The notes: generated by a model from the letters alone, not told the origin. A stretch of DNA of 64,000 bases from Pseudomonadota bacterium (GCA_947454465.1 CANGJP010000001.1:58243-122242); one strand, 5' to 3'; positions 35,260 through 45,883 are shown, numbered from the stretch's first letter. Made by a program: numbers and translations.

Positions 35260-36462
35260 TTAGTGCGTAAATTGTACACGACGGTTAGCAGCACGACCTT
35301 CCGCTGTATTATTGTCAGCCACAGGCTTTGTATCTCCATAACCTTTGGTTTCAAAGCGTGCGGCATCAATTCCCTTACTGACCACATAAGCTTTCACGGC
35401 TTGAGCACGGCGCTCGGATAAGGCCTGGTTAGCCGCTTTGCTCCCCACGTTATCAGTGTGACCTTCAAGCACACCTTTGGCCGAAGGCACATCCTTCAGG
35501 AACTGCACAAACTGATCGAGCTTGCTGTTGGACTCAGGCTTAATCGTTGCCTTAGCGGTATCGAATTGGACTTCCAATACCATGGTCAGACTGCAACCCA
35601 CTGCATCCACCTTGTCACCGGCAGGGGTAGCAGGACAGCGATCGGCAGGGTCCACCACACCATCACGATCAGTATCTACAGGAGGAGGAGGGGGCGGCGG
35701 CGTAGCTGGCTTCGCGGGTGCAGGCGCAGGAACCGGCGCTGGAGCCGGTGCTACAGGAGCTGCTGCTGGCACAGCCGCAACCACTGGTGCTGCCTTCGCC
35801 ACAGTGCGTTTACCAAAGTTGTAATGCAGACCTAACCCGTAGAAGGTGTTTTCAAGGTAGCGTGCTGTACCCGTAACGCAGATATCGCAGCCTTTCAAAC
35901 CACCATCGGCGCGCCAGCCGATTTCAGCGACCAGTTGCATCGCACCCTTGGTATTGATGACTGGAATTTTGTTAATCACTGGAATGGCACTGACATCTAC
36001 CAATGCACCTGTCTTCACCAAATAGCCCCATTCACGATGAGGGACGGCTTGGGACGTTGCACCCACCGTTGTTAGAGAATAAGTAGTGCTGTTAATACCG
36101 AAGCCAACAAATGGGTTCACGGCTTTATCTCGCATGAACACTCGATCCAATACGCCTTCCCATGTTTTGAATGAGGTAGCAGGTTTAACTGAACCTGCGC
36201 TGTGTCTGGAATAGACGTAGCCTACTTCTGCGTCCCAATTCTGATTGAGGACTTTACCCACTGATAGACTGGCGCCAAAGGCATCACCAACCTTGTAGGA
36301 CTGGGTAGGGGTAGTCACATAACGCTGAATTCGATCCGGATCAACATAAATCAATTTGGGAGCAACATACCAACTGCCTACTTCTGCGCCGGCTTGGGCG
36401 GAATTAGCGCCAACGAACGATGAGGCCATCGCCAAGGCAACTAACAAGGAATAATGCTTCAT
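35260..36462 (-). CDS. OmpA-family outer membrane protein with TSP3-type calcium repeat
   Basis: 400 residues. Signal peptide (LLVALAMASSFVGANSAQA), then an OmpA-like eight-strand beta-barrel to about residue 215 (YVAPKLIYVDPDR ... GLHYNFGK). An Ala/Pro linker of PAPAP repeats and a run of prolines follows (about 225-265), then a thrombospondin type 3 calcium motif (DTDRDGVVDPADRCPATPAG). The OmpA C-terminal peptidoglycan-binding domain (LEGHTDNVGSKAANQALSER and AEGRAANRRVQF) closes the protein. It anchors the outer membrane to peptidoglycan. The cysteine pairs (CDIC; CPAT...GC) may form disulphides. Monocistronic, with a terminator behind it. Confidence 0.93.
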   Translation of the reverse strand: MKHYSLLVALAMASSFVGANSAQAGAEVGSWYVAPKLIYVDPDRIQRYVTTPTQSYKVGDAFGASLSVGKVLNQNWDAEVGYVYSRHSAGSVKPATSFKTWEGVLDRVFMRDKAVNPFVGFGINSTTYSLTTVGATSQAVPHREWGYLVKTGALVDVSAIPVINKIPVINTKGAMQLVAEIGWRADGGLKGCDICVTGTARYLENTFYGLGLHYNFGKRTVAKAAPVVAAVPAAAPVAPAPAPVPAPAPAKPATPPPPPPPVDTDRDGVVDPADRCPATPAGDKVDAVGCSLTMVLEVQFDTAKATIKPESNSKLDQFVQFLKDVPSAKGVLEGHTDNVGSKAANQALSERRAQAVKAYVVSKGIDAARFETKGYGDTKPVADNNTAEGRAANRRVQFTH

Positions 36463-36654
36463 GAATATCTCCCCTTAAGAGCTAGATGAAATTTTTTACG
36501 ACTTTGACGCCACCCAAAGATTTCCGCAATAGTACAGGATCAGAATTAGCAAAGCACCACCCCAAACGCGTGTACCTACCAGAAAATCAAGCCATTTCGA
36601 CGGTGTTCTGGCTCTATTTTGTGACCTCCAAGGCCGTCTACTCACACCGCCCGA

Positions 36655-37734
36655 TCAGGGACTTACATGGTATTGGGGACTGAGCTCGTGCACCGCTTTG
36701 ATCATCGCTGCCGCATGTTCCGGTGGGATGGTAGGATGAATCCCGTGCCCCAGATTGAAAACGTGTCCAGGTCCATGGCCGTAACTGGCGAGTACCCTTG
36801 CCACTTCTGACTTGATTCGCTCTGGTTTCGCATATAACACACAGGGATCGAGATTACCTTGTAAGGCTTTACGATCGCCCACCCATTGACGTGCCTGAGC
36901 TAAATCCGTCATCCAATCGACCCCCAATGCGTCGCAATCCAGATCGGACATTTCAGAAAGTAACGATCCTGCACCTTTGGTAAACAGGATTCGAGGAACC
37001 GTCCTGCCTGCCGCTGCACGAGTCAAACCCTCGACTATTTGTTGCATATAACTGAGTGAAAATTCACGATAATGCATCGGGGTTAGCACGCTTCCCCAAG
37101 TATCAAACACCATCACGGCCTGTGCGCCAGCAGCAATCTGAGCATTGAGGTACTGAATCGTGGCCTGTGTCAGCAGAGTAAGCAAAGCATGTAATGTGCT
37201 CGGTGTGTCGTACATCATGCCCTTAATCTTGGCAAAATCTCGACTACTTCCGCCTTCCACGCAATAAGTTGCTACTGTCCACGGGCTACCGGCAAACCCA
37301 ATCAGTGGCACACGACCCTGCAGTTCGCGACGGATTAAGGAAACTGCATCAATTACATATCGCAGTTCATGATGTGGGTCGGGTACGCCCAGTTTGCTGA
37401 CTTCTGCTGCGGTACGTACAGGTCGCTGAATCACTGGCCCTTCACCGGTTTCAAACTGCAAACCAAGCCCCATGGCATGAGGGATGGTCAAAATGTCGGA
37501 AAACAGAATGGCTGCATCGAGTGGGAAACGCGCTAATGGCTGTAGGGTGACTTCACAAGCCAGCTCAGGAGTCTGACAGAGCTGCAGAAAACTCCCTGCC
37601 TTGGCACGCGTAGCCCGATACTCCGGCAAATACCGACCGGCCTGCCGCATCATCCATACGGGCGTATACGGTACTGGCTGGCATTGCAGTGCTCGGAGGA
37701 AAATATCATTCTGGAGTGGGGGCAGCATATTCAT
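36655..37734 (-). CDS. hemE: Uroporphyrinogen decarboxylase
   Basis: 359 residues, normal length. It decarboxylates uroporphyrinogen III to coproporphyrinogen III in haem synthesis. The signature [20 protein letters not shown] is present near residue 25, with [15 protein letters not shown] carrying the catalytic aspartate and [12 protein letters not shown] further on. It is the last gene of the minus-strand run from pilM, 39 bases after the dgt stop, so it is probably co-transcribed with dgt-aroB-aroK. A ~190-base gap (36463-36654) separates its end from the OmpA-family gene, where I see nothing. Confidence 0.96.
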   Translation of the reverse strand: MNMLPPLQNDIFLRALQCQPVPYTPVWMMRQAGRYLPEYRATRAKAGSFLQLCQTPELACEVTLQPLARFPLDAAILFSDILTIPHAMGLGLQFETGEGPVIQRPVRTAAEVSKLGVPDPHHELRYVIDAVSLIRRELQGRVPLIGFAGSPWTVATYCVEGGSSRDFAKIKGMMYDTPSTLHALLTLLTQATIQYLNAQIAAGAQAVMVFDTWGSVLTPMHYREFSLSYMQQIVEGLTRAAAGRTVPRILFTKGAGSLLSEMSDLDCDALGVDWMTDLAQARQWVGDRKALQGNLDPCVLYAKPERIKSEVARVLASYGHGPGHVFNLGHGIHPTIPPEHAAAMIKAVHELSPQYHVSP

Positions 37735-37773
37735 GTGTCCGCAAATGATAGCGGAGAATCGTATTTTTAACTG

Positions 37774-38943
37774 CTAACTACGTTTAGCAGGATCAAAAAT
37801 CCGCTCATACTCTAATACGGCATAACGATCTGTCATGCCGGCAATGTAATCAGCGACGGCGCGGGCTCGGCCCACTTCTGGTAATTCATGATTCAGCCGG
37901 ATCGCCGCTTGTTGATGTTCAGGTGGCATCAATTCAGGTGACTGCATGAACGCGGTAAAAAGTGATTTAACCACTTGCTGCGCCTTGTTAGTCATGCGTA
38001 ACACCCGAAAATGTCGATAGACTCGTTCACGCAAAAACCGCTTCAGCTCCAGGTGTTGGTGCGATGCCTCATCGCTAAATGTAACCAACGATCGTTCATG
38101 CTGACGTATCGCTTGTATATCAACAGGCGCAACCTTTTCGATAGCGTGACGACTGGTCTCAACCACATCGGTTACCACCTGATTGATTAATCGCCGAACA
38201 ATTTCATGAACCAAACGACGTCCCGATAGTGTTGGATGCGCTTGCATCACCGCTGTGTACTGATTACGAAATGCTGTCGTTTCCTGAGCATCATCAAGAG
38301 TAATCAAGCCAGCACGCAATCCATCATCTAGATCATGATTGTTGTAGGCAATCTCATCCGCTAAATTAGCCACTTGTGCTTCCAAGGACGCCTGCTCACG
38401 TCGCAAAAAGCGTTCTCCAAGTTCACCAAGTTGACGTGCATTTTTTTGTGAGCAATGCTTCAAAATACCTTCGCGAGTCTCAAAGGTAAGGTTCAAGCCA
38501 TTAAATTCGGCGTAGCGTTCTTCTAGATGATCCACAATACGAAGGGATTGCAAATTGTGCTCGAACCCACCGTACTCCCGCATACAGTCATTCAATGCAT
38601 CTTGACCTGCATGACCGAAAGGCGTGTGTCCTAAATCATGAGCCAAACAAATGGCCTCGGTAAGTGTTTCATTAATATGGAGTGCACGGGCAATGGTACG
38701 AGCGATCTGGGCCACTTCAAGGGAATGAGTCAGGCGGGTTCGATATAAATCCCCTTCCTGATTGACGAACACCTGGGTCTTATAAACCAGACGACGAAAT
38801 GCTGTGGAATGAACGATCCGATCTCGATCACGCTGAAATTCGCTACGAAATGTTGGTAGTGATTCGTGAAACTGACGCCCACGACTATGCTCATCATGTG
38901 CTGCATAAGGAGCCAACCATTCAACGTTATTCATGGCAATCAT
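37774..38943 (-). CDS. dgt: dGTPase-like deoxynucleotide triphosphohydrolase (HD domain)
   Basis: 389 residues. It splits dNTPs to nucleoside plus triphosphate. The HD metal site is complete: THSLEV histidine, [13 protein letters not shown] (His-Asp pair) and the late aspartate in [17 protein letters not shown]. The length and [23 protein letters not shown] opening match the type 2 or Dgt-like branch (about 380 residues) rather than E. coli Dgt (505). Its start overlaps the aroB stop by 4 bases. The same aroB-dgt linkage is common in gammaproteobacteria and relatives. Confidence 0.93.
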   Translation of the reverse strand: MIAMNNVEWLAPYAAHDEHSRGRQFHESLPTFRSEFQRDRDRIVHSTAFRRLVYKTQVFVNQEGDLYRTRLTHSLEVAQIARTIARALHINETLTEAICLAHDLGHTPFGHAGQDALNDCMREYGGFEHNLQSLRIVDHLEERYAEFNGLNLTFETREGILKHCSQKNARQLGELGERFLRREQASLEAQVANLADEIAYNNHDLDDGLRAGLITLDDAQETTAFRNQYTAVMQAHPTLSGRRLVHEIVRRLINQVVTDVVETSRHAIEKVAPVDIQAIRQHERSLVTFSDEASHQHLELKRFLRERVYRHFRVLRMTNKAQQVVKSLFTAFMQSPELMPPEHQQAAIRLNHELPEVGRARAVADYIAGMTDRYAVLEYERIFDPAKRS

Positions 38944-40046
38944 GACGATTTGGCGAAACCGTGTTGTAACGTTGCTGTAAACGTTTCCGCAGGGTATTGA
39001 TCAGTGATCAGTGCATTACCTATGCCTTGTAACAAGACTAAACGCAACTGACCAGCATGCACTTTTTTATCCATGCTCATCAAATCACGCGCTTTCTCAA
39101 CCCCGATGGGGGGCGCTTTAACCGGCAAACCACTCAAGGTAAGGATTTTTACCGTTCGCTGATAATCAGTAGCTGATAAATATCCTAAGCGCATCGACAT
39201 ATCAGCAGCAAGTATCATCCCTGCGGCCACGGCCTCGCCGTGTAACCATTCGCCATAACCCAAAGCATTTTCAATAGCATGCCCGAAGGTATGGCCAAAA
39301 TTCAGGATGGCACGCAATCCATTTTCTCGTTCATCTATACCAACCACTTCCGCCTTCAATTCACAACAGCGTCGGATCGCATAGGTGAGAGCCTGAGCAT
39401 CACGACTCAATATACGTTGAGCATTTTGCTCAAGCCAAGCAAAGAATGCGGCATCGCGTATCAATCCATACTTAATCACTTCAGCAAACCCAGCACGCAA
39501 CTCGCGATCAGGCAACGTATTCAACACTTCTATATCAGCAAGTACGCATCGTGGCTGATAAAATGCTCCGATCAGATTCTTACCCCCGGGGTGATTCACT
39601 GCCGTCTTGCCACCAACAGAAGAATCAACTTGGGACAGCAACGTAGTCGGGATCTGGTAATAATCTACCCCACGTTGATAACACGCTGCGGCAAACCCAG
39701 CCATGTCGCCGATCACTCCACCGCCTAAGGCAATGATTCCGGTATCCCGATTTAGACGGGCAGCCACTAATGCATCCAAAACCAAATTCAAAGTTGCCAT
39801 GGATTTAGTATGTTCACCATCAGGCAAAATGATTTCGTACAGTTGCTTGTTTGAAAGCACCGCCTTGAGTTTTTGTAAATACAGTGGCGCAACCACTGAA
39901 TTGGTGACAATCATCACTTTACGGGTCTTAATGTACTGTTCTAAAAGCCGTCCATCAGACAGCAGACCTACTCCAATCAGGATTGGATAGCTGCGCTCAC
40001 CCAGATTGATACTGAGTGTTTCAATTGCTTGTTGAGCCTTATTCAT
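38940..40046 (-). CDS. aroB: 3-dehydroquinate synthase
   Basis: 368 residues. It turns DAHP into 3-dehydroquinate in the shikimate pathway, using NAD and zinc. Landmarks: LPDGEHTKS, the glycine loop [40 protein letters not shown], and zinc ligands in the later [12 protein letters not shown] and LHGEAVA. The start lies 8 bases inside the aroK end and the stop overlaps dgt, so these three are tightly coupled. Confidence 0.96.
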   Translation of the reverse strand: MNKAQQAIETLSINLGERSYPILIGVGLLSDGRLLEQYIKTRKVMIVTNSVVAPLYLQKLKAVLSNKQLYEIILPDGEHTKSMATLNLVLDALVAARLNRDTGIIALGGGVIGDMAGFAAACYQRGVDYYQIPTTLLSQVDSSVGGKTAVNHPGGKNLIGAFYQPRCVLADIEVLNTLPDRELRAGFAEVIKYGLIRDAAFFAWLEQNAQRILSRDAQALTYAIRRCCELKAEVVGIDERENGLRAILNFGHTFGHAIENALGYGEWLHGEAVAAGMILAADMSMRLGYLSATDYQRTVKILTLSGLPVKAPPIGVEKARDLMSMDKKVHAGQLRLVLLQGIGNALITDQYPAETFTATLQHGFAKSS

Positions 40047-40581
40047 TACTCGGCATATCGCCTTGATTAGATGTGTTTAGACGTAATTGCTGGATTATTT
40101 CTTGCGCCACCGTAGTCACTCGCCGATGATCAGTACTGACTATAATAGTCGCAATTTCCTGATAAAGTGGTGCACGAATTGCAAATAGAGTACGTAAGCG
40201 TTGCTCGGGATCTGCAACGTTTAGCATAGGACGGTGACGGCTGTGTTTTGTTCGATCAAGTTGCTGATCTATTGAAGTACTGAGATATACCACCTTGCCA
40301 CGCGAGCGTAGATTATCACGGTTTGTTTCTGCCATGATCGCACCGCCCCCAGTTGCCAATACGATACCCTCCAACTGTGTTAGATTTTCGATAACCTCAC
40401 ACTCGCGTTTACGGAATTGATCTTCACCTTCTTTTTCGAAAATATAGGGAATATCCACACCCGCTATTTTTTCAATTTCGGCATCACTATCGTAAAACGG
40501 AACATGCAGTAGTTTGGCAAGCTGCTTTCCTACTGCCGTCTTACCTGAGCCCATAGGGCCGACTAAAAAAATATTCACCAT
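40039..40581 (-). CDS. aroK: Shikimate kinase
   Basis: 180 residues. It phosphorylates shikimate at O3. P-loop [15 protein letters not shown] near the start, FYDSDAEIE binding shikimate, FRKRECEVI, the GGGA motif in VLATGGGAI, and the lid RPML. It begins 107 bases after the pilQ stop; a GC-rich hairpin with a T-run lies just before its ATG, so it may have its own promoter or be attenuated from the pil operon. It overlaps aroB by 8 bases. Confidence 0.96.
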   Translation of the reverse strand: MVNIFLVGPMGSGKTAVGKQLAKLLHVPFYDSDAEIEKIAGVDIPYIFEKEGEDQFRKRECEVIENLTQLEGIVLATGGGAIMAETNRDNLRSRGKVVYLSTSIDQQLDRTKHSRHRPMLNVADPEQRLRTLFAIRAPLYQEIATIIVSTDHRRVTTVAQEIIQQLRLNTSNQGDMPSNE

Positions 40582-40591
40582 GGTTTTAAAA

Positions 40592-40614
40592 AGGAACGGC
40601 CGCTTTAGGCGGCC
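40592..40614 (-). terminator. Hairpin with T-run between pilQ and aroK
   Basis: On the minus strand GGCCGC and GCGGCC pair around a 5-base loop and are followed by GTTCCTTTTT. It sits only ~10 bases before the aroK ATG, so it could end pil transcription or act as an attenuator for aroKB. Confidence 0.45.
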
Positions 40615-40688
40615 ATCATCTTATCTATTTACTTTCACGTATCAGTGGATCATTTGCTGGTGATTATCGCGACTTTAGCGTACGAATA

Positions 40689-42851
40689 TCAATAAATTGT
40701 ACTACCCTCTCGCAAAATTTTAGGGGTTACAAAAACCAGTAGTTCGTCCTTGTTATCAGATTTAGCTGTTACTTTGAATAAATGCCCAATCACAGGAATA
40801 TCACCGAGTAGTGGTACTTTGGTGGTGTTATCTAGCTTTTCTGTTTCCAGAATACCACCTAGAACGACGGTTTGACCGTCATTGACCAACACCTGAGTCG
40901 TGATAGTACGAGTATCAATGGAGGGTACTGAATTTCCGCTACTGGTCTGTACCAACTGCCCCACACTATCTTTAGTAACAGTAAGATCCAAGATGATGCG
41001 ATCATCTGGTGTAATCTGCGGGGTCGCTTTCAGTGATAGCACCGCCTTTTTAAAAGCAATGGTGGCCGCACCACTCGAAGCGCTTTGCAGATATGGAATC
41101 TCTTTTCCCTGTTCTATAGTGGCTTCTTTTTGATTAGCGGTAATCACTTTTGGTGCTGATACCACTTCGCCTCGACCTTCAGCCTGTGCAGCTGACAGCT
41201 CCAGATCGACTAGATAACTAGAATCAAGCAGCGTCAGCGCTATTTTACCTGCAGCATTAGAAACCGGAAGATTGACCATGTAGCGATCTGCAGGATTTCC
41301 TATCGTTGCACTATTAAAACCACCGGCATTACCCCCTGGCCCAATCCTAACGCCTTGATCGGCCGTAACATAAGGCGATCCACCGATCACACCAAACCCA
41401 GTCGATCCATTCACTGAACGGTAATCAAATGCTTTATTGACCCCAAAGCGAGCGCCCAGTTCGCGACTAAAATCATCATTGACAATCACGATACGCGCTT
41501 CGATCAGTACCTGTCTTATGGCAATATCTAATGTGGCCACTAATCGACGAATATCAGCCAAATTTTCCGCAGTATCCTGTAACAACAAGGTATTGGTACG
41601 TGCGTCTACCGTCACGCTGCCTCGCTCTGACATCAACGAATTGCCTTTACCCTTAATTAATTCAGCCAGATCACTGGCCTTAGCATAATTAACTTGAAGA
41701 AATTCAGAGCGCAGCGGCGCTACTGCTGTCAAATCTTTTTTTGCTGAAGCCAATTCTTTTTCACGAGCTGCAATTTCAGCAGCAGGAGCTACCAAGATAA
41801 CGTTGCCTTCATGGCGCATATCCAGCCCCTTAGTCTGCATCACAATATCAAGAGCCTGATCCCAGGGAACGTTTTGTAGACGTAAGGTGACATTGCCTTG
41901 TACGGTATCACTAATCACCATATTCTGACCGCTAGTGTCAGCCAATAGCTGCAGCACAGCTCGCGCCTCAATATCTTGAAAATTTAGAGTCAAGCGTTCT
42001 CCCTTATAGTCTTTCTTTTCCTGATTGCTGGCTGATTTAGTAACTGGCCTGACTTCAATGGTGTATTGAGTATCGGATTGATAGGCGACAGGTTCCCACT
42101 CGCCACCCGCCATAATCACTATCTTTACACCCTCCGCAAATCGCATGGTTTCAATCGTGTTCACCGGTGTAGCGAAATCGACAACGTCTAATCTGCGTAG
42201 CAAAGCATCGGCTACAATAGTTTTTGGAAAGGTAACTACAATTCGACCGCCTTCCTGCTTCAGACTCGGTGTTACATTGGTACTGTTTAATTGCACACTC
42301 ACACGGCCAGACCCATCTGTGCTACGACGGAAATCTACTTTATTCAATTGAGCCTGGACTACCCCAGCGCTCTGCACAAGTTCCGTGTTTTCTAGAAGAG
42401 AACTGATTCCTTGAAGGCTTCTGCCTAAAGTAACAATTAGTGTTTCGCCATCAATGCGCATCTGATAGGGCACTAATGCATTGAGATTCAATACAACTCG
42501 TGTTCGACCATTAGCCTCCGCAACATTAACAGTATCAAGTACCCCGCGTTTCACATCAATCCGACGTGACGGTAAAGCAATACCAGTATCGGGTAAATCT
42601 AGCGAGATACGCGCGGGATTGTCGATAGTAAACGAAAGTGGCTGTGGCGCAGCATCACTAAGTTTTAGTCGTACCTGCAACTGATCCCCTGGTAATACCT
42701 GCGTATCGATTTTTTCAAGCCGATTGGCTGCCATCACGGGATTTGCATACAGTGCAATAACTACCACTGATAAAGCCTGTAAAGCCCATCGCTTTATTTC
42801 ACTTATCCTGAAATAAAGCAGCGAGGTTAATTTTTGTATTTGAGACCACAT
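40689..42851 (-). CDS. pilQ: Type IV pilus secretin
   Basis: 720 residues from the ATG at 42851, which has GGGAG six bases upstream; the TTG just before is not needed. A signal peptide (LQALSVVVIALYANPVMA) is followed by two AMIN domains (about 45-260) that hold peptidoglycan, a short N0/STN domain (LNFQDIEARAVLQLLADTSG), an N1 domain (NYAKASDLAELIKGK), and the secretin barrel (about 450-720; VISAPK-like VVSAPKVITAN and PLLGDIPVIGHLF). It forms the outer-membrane gate for the pilus. Last gene of pilMNOPQ, 16 bases after pilP. Confidence 0.96.
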   Translation of the reverse strand: MWSQIQKLTSLLYFRISEIKRWALQALSVVVIALYANPVMAANRLEKIDTQVLPGDQLQVRLKLSDAAPQPLSFTIDNPARISLDLPDTGIALPSRRIDVKRGVLDTVNVAEANGRTRVVLNLNALVPYQMRIDGETLIVTLGRSLQGISSLLENTELVQSAGVVQAQLNKVDFRRSTDGSGRVSVQLNSTNVTPSLKQEGGRIVVTFPKTIVADALLRRLDVVDFATPVNTIETMRFAEGVKIVIMAGGEWEPVAYQSDTQYTIEVRPVTKSASNQEKKDYKGERLTLNFQDIEARAVLQLLADTSGQNMVISDTVQGNVTLRLQNVPWDQALDIVMQTKGLDMRHEGNVILVAPAAEIAAREKELASAKKDLTAVAPLRSEFLQVNYAKASDLAELIKGKGNSLMSERGSVTVDARTNTLLLQDTAENLADIRRLVATLDIAIRQVLIEARIVIVNDDFSRELGARFGVNKAFDYRSVNGSTGFGVIGGSPYVTADQGVRIGPGGNAGGFNSATIGNPADRYMVNLPVSNAAGKIALTLLDSSYLVDLELSAAQAEGRGEVVSAPKVITANQKEATIEQGKEIPYLQSASSGAATIAFKKAVLSLKATPQITPDDRIILDLTVTKDSVGQLVQTSSGNSVPSIDTRTITTQVLVNDGQTVVLGGILETEKLDNTTKVPLLGDIPVIGHLFKVTAKSDNKDELLVFVTPKILREGSTIY

Positions 42852-42867
42852 CAATTTCTCCCTAAAC

Positions 42868-43362
42868 TCATTCTTTCACTGTCAATGTGACTGGACGCTC
42901 GGTATACCCGCCCAAACCATCATTAACCAATTCGATAACGGTCATTTTAGTATTGGTAATACTGGCGACTCTGCCATCAGACTGTCCAACGTAATTGCCT
43001 ATTTGCACACGATGCACAAGACCATTTCGATCTCTTAACAGACCGTAAGTAATACCTTGCTGCTGTAAGCTACCAACCATCTGTAATGTATCCAGTGGCA
43101 CCTGCTCGAGAAATTCACGCTTACGCTTGATATCCGGACGGGTAGAAGACGATGGTACCGATTTTGTAGACACACTAGCGACAAAAGGCGAACGCTCAGC
43201 ACCGGCTTCATACTTGAACGCCTCATAAGGCTTAATTTCAGGTACTGGATCGATGTGCTCACCGGGTTTTGCACGAATCTCTGCGACTTTTTGTTTGAGT
43301 TCATCCGAGTCTTCGGCACAAGCCACCAACCACAATGGCAGTGTTATCAACACGATCTTCAT
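42868..43362 (-). CDS. pilP: Type IV pilus assembly lipoprotein
   Basis: 164 residues from the ATG at 43362, chosen because it gives a clean lipoprotein signal with lipobox LVAC at about residues 12-15; the frame is open to a GTG at 43434. The lipidated Cys is followed by AEDSDEL and the PilN-PilO-binding segment (IRAKPGEHIDPVPEIKPYEAF). The C-terminal beta domain has LDTLQMVGSLQQQG and GNYVGQSDGRVASI. It links the inner-membrane PilNO complex to PilQ. Start choice is the only doubt. Confidence 0.94.
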   Translation of the reverse strand: MKIVLITLPLWLVACAEDSDELKQKVAEIRAKPGEHIDPVPEIKPYEAFKYEAGAERSPFVASVSTKSVPSSSTRPDIKRKREFLEQVPLDTLQMVGSLQQQGITYGLLRDRNGLVHRVQIGNYVGQSDGRVASITNTKMTVIELVNDGLGGYTERPVTLTVKE

Positions 43363-43449
43363 ACAAACCGCGCCACCCCTACTCAGGATGAGTCTGTTTG
43401 AATGAAATGATCGGTTTGATGACTGCATTTGCACTAACTCGCTATAAAC

Positions 43450-44112
43450 CTAGTGACTACTCTTCTTAATCTTACGCTGCTGATTTGTAATCTCCGCCTG
43501 CTCTTCCTCATCCAAATAGCGATAGGTTTTAGCGGTAAGATCAAGCTGTAACTGATCAGCGGTCGCAGACTTATTTGCGATTGGGATAATCTGAAAGTCA
43601 TGGAGTGTCACGATGCGTGGTAGTGCAGCAATCCCGCTCACAAAGTTACCAATAGCATGGTAGCTTCCAGTCAGTCGGATCTTGATGGGTAGCTCGGCAT
43701 AAAACTCTTTTTTCATCTCCGTACCCGGCTGAAAGAGTTTTTCTTCAAGACCTGAAGCAATGCCCGTTTGGGAGATATCAACTAGCAAGGTGGGCACTTC
43801 GGTCTTATCGGGAAGCTGCCGCAGCATGCTCCCGAAAGTCTGCTGCATCTCTTTAAGTTGCAACGTATATGGCTGAAGGTTAGCCGCTTTACGCGCTTTA
43901 CTTTCCAACCTCAGTAATAGATTTTTTTCTTCAGCGCGCACATTTTCGAGCTCAGGGCCTTGATCTCTAATGGCAATCAGATAACTGAAAAGTCCCGCCG
44001 CAAACATAAACACGACCCCTACAGCACTCAATCTGAATGACAATGGCCAACGGCCGGGATCATCTCGAAGCAGCGCGCGTATGTGCTCAATGCGGGTCAG
44101 TACTTTCTCCAT
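43450..44112 (-). CDS. pilO: Type IV pilus alignment protein PilO
   Basis: 220 residues. One membrane helix at about 27-48 (LSAVGVVFMFAAGLFSYLIA), a coiled-coil region (about 50-95), then a ferredoxin-like periplasmic domain (LLVDISQTGIASGLEEKLF, GSYHAIGNFVSGIAALPRIVTLHDF), typical of PilO. It dimerises with PilN and holds PilP. It starts on the base after the pilN stop, and the next gene pilP begins downstream in the same run. Confidence 0.95.
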   Translation of the reverse strand: MEKVLTRIEHIRALLRDDPGRWPLSFRLSAVGVVFMFAAGLFSYLIAIRDQGPELENVRAEEKNLLLRLESKARKAANLQPYTLQLKEMQQTFGSMLRQLPDKTEVPTLLVDISQTGIASGLEEKLFQPGTEMKKEFYAELPIKIRLTGSYHAIGNFVSGIAALPRIVTLHDFQIIPIANKSATADQLQLDLTAKTYRYLDEEEQAEITNQQRKIKKSSH

Positions 44113-44727
44113 TTATGCAGCTTCCTTATGCTCACTAGAAGCCTCATCATTTGTCTTTTTCTCTGCTGGCTTGACACTAGTAAGTTCTTGTTCTGATTTT
44201 TGGTCCGTGTATAAAGTGAAGCTTGCGCCAGTATTACCCGTCCCTTTTGTTTCAACAATTTCCAACGAGGGTTCTGTAAGCCACTCAGATCCGTCGATAT
44301 TTCTCATTAAGGCTGAAACGCGACTGCTGGATTCAGCTATCCCCTTGATTTGAATGCGACGTTCAATTTGTTTGACCTCTGTCAGGTAAACACCTTCCGG
44401 CAACAATCGTACTAATTGATCGAACACGTGAACCACTTCAGATCGGCTTCGTTGCAATTTTTCAATCACTTTAATACGCGACTGCAGGCTTTGTTTTTTG
44501 TCTTCTAGGTCGTTAATTTCCTGTATCTGCTTATCAATTTGTTTGATTTGATCAGTCAAATATTTATTACGTAGTATTTGATTATCGATGATAGAACCAT
44601 AATGCCATCGCATCATCAATGCAGTTAGCACTGCGACACCAATAGCAGCAACCGACGCCATATAAAACTCTTGCCGTTTACGTTTGCGTTCCTCTTCCCG
44701 CCATGGGAGTAAATTAATTCGCGGCAT
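44113..44727 (-). CDS. pilN: Type IV pilus alignment protein PilN
   Basis: 204 residues. The cytoplasmic start MPRINLLPWREEERKRKRQ holds the INLLPWR motif that PilM grips. Then a membrane helix (ASVAAIGVAVLTALMM), a coiled coil (about 45-85) and a ferredoxin-like periplasmic domain (LVRLLPEGVYLTEVKQIERR). A long charged tail (SVKPAEKKTNDEASSEHKEAA) extends past the domain. The start overlaps the pilM stop by one base. Confidence 0.96.
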   Translation of the reverse strand: MPRINLLPWREEERKRKRQEFYMASVAAIGVAVLTALMMRWHYGSIIDNQILRNKYLTDQIKQIDKQIQEINDLEDKKQSLQSRIKVIEKLQRSRSEVVHVFDQLVRLLPEGVYLTEVKQIERRIQIKGIAESSSRVSALMRNIDGSEWLTEPSLEIVETKGTGNTGASFTLYTDQKSEQELTSVKPAEKKTNDEASSEHKEAA

Positions 44728-45788
44728 CAGTCGAAGCTCCGTAATGCTAAGCCGCAGGCAGTCAATAACGCCGTTGCATCTTTATTGACATTTTGATTCT
44801 TGGCTCGCGGACTAATTTTCATTTGCCCCAACGGATCGCCACGCTCGGCACGAATTCCCAACCGACTACTAATCAGTTCAGCCACACCCGGTATGTTGGC
44901 ACATCCACCACAGATCAAAATCAGTTCGGGTTGCTCGCGACTCGTCCCAGAAGCCAGAAAGAATTGCAATGATCGGCTAATTTGTTGACACATGTCATCG
45001 ATGAAGGGATCTAGCACATCGGTCTGGTAGTTGGCCGGAAGCCCTCCCTCTTTTTTACAACGCCCTGCATCTTCCATATTCAGGCCGTAATTACGCATAA
45101 TTTCTTCTGTCAGTTGCTGACCGCCGAATCCGAAGTCACGCGTATAGATGACCCGCAAATTTTTCAACACACTGAAGGTAGTACTACTTGCACCAAAATC
45201 AGCCACAGCAATATTTCTATCCATGCCACCTTCGGGCATTTGGTGAGCCATAAGCCGACATGATTTTTCGAGCGCAAACGGTTCAACATCAACAACTCGA
45301 GCTTGCAACCCGGCCATTTCACAAGCCGTCACTCGTTGTGCCACGTTTTCGGAGCGACTGGCAACTAGCAATACATCCAACATATCGGGTTCATGTTCAG
45401 AAGGCCCAATGATTTCATAGTCATAACTGACTTCATCCATCGGGAATGGAATGTACTGGTCGGCCTGCAATTCAACCTGATCTTCTAGCTCGGTATCAGA
45501 AAGATGTGCAGACATTTGAATTATTTTAGTAATGGCTGCATCACCACTGATGGCAATGGCCACTTCTTTGGATCTAGCCCCTGACCGCTTCACCGCGCGC
45601 CGGATGGCTTCTCCGACCAAGACCGGATCAATAATGGCTTTTTCATTAATAGAACGGGCTGGTGTGGCTTCGGCGGCATAGGATTCCACACGGTACTGCC
45701 CGCCACTCAGGCTCATTTCGATGAGCTTGATTGATGACGTTGTGATATCAAGACCGATTAAGGGTCTTGCTTTAGGTTTCAAAAACAC
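44727..45788 (-). CDS. pilM: Type IV pilus actin-like protein PilM
   Basis: 353 residues, starting with GTG at 45788 (AGGAC upstream). It is an actin/FtsA-like ATPase: PLIGLDITTSSIKLIEMS phosphate loop 1, AVADFGASSTTFSVL phosphate loop 2, ILICGGCANIPG adenosine motif. It sits on the cytoplasmic side and binds the PilN N-terminus. First gene of pilMNOPQ; 389 bases of intergenic sequence divide it from the divergent PBP1A gene, as in many gammaproteobacteria. Confidence 0.96.
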   Translation of the reverse strand: MFLKPKARPLIGLDITTSSIKLIEMSLSGGQYRVESYAAEATPARSINEKAIIDPVLVGEAIRRAVKRSGARSKEVAIAISGDAAITKIIQMSAHLSDTELEDQVELQADQYIPFPMDEVSYDYEIIGPSEHEPDMLDVLLVASRSENVAQRVTACEMAGLQARVVDVEPFALEKSCRLMAHQMPEGGMDRNIAVADFGASSTTFSVLKNLRVIYTRDFGFGGQQLTEEIMRNYGLNMEDAGRCKKEGGLPANYQTDVLDPFIDDMCQQISRSLQFFLASGTSREQPELILICGGCANIPGVAELISSRLGIRAERGDPLGQMKISPRAKNQNVNKDATALLTACGLALRSFD

Positions 45789-45883
45789 GCGCCTGTCCTA
45801 TTTGGGTTTATGACGTGTCCGAATTTAATAGTGTTCAGAAACGGTTTCCTGGTCACTATAGCCCCAACCCCATTAAGTTGAAT

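Noticed and set aside
35522..35824. Glycine/alanine-rich 100-codon frame on the plus strand
   Set aside because: It is the antisense of the Ala/Pro linker of the OmpA-family gene; composition is explained by the opposite strand.
36486..36683. 65-codon plus-strand frame in the gap before hemE
   Set aside because: No Shine-Dalgarno, no terminator, and its end runs antisense into hemE; composition not protein-like.
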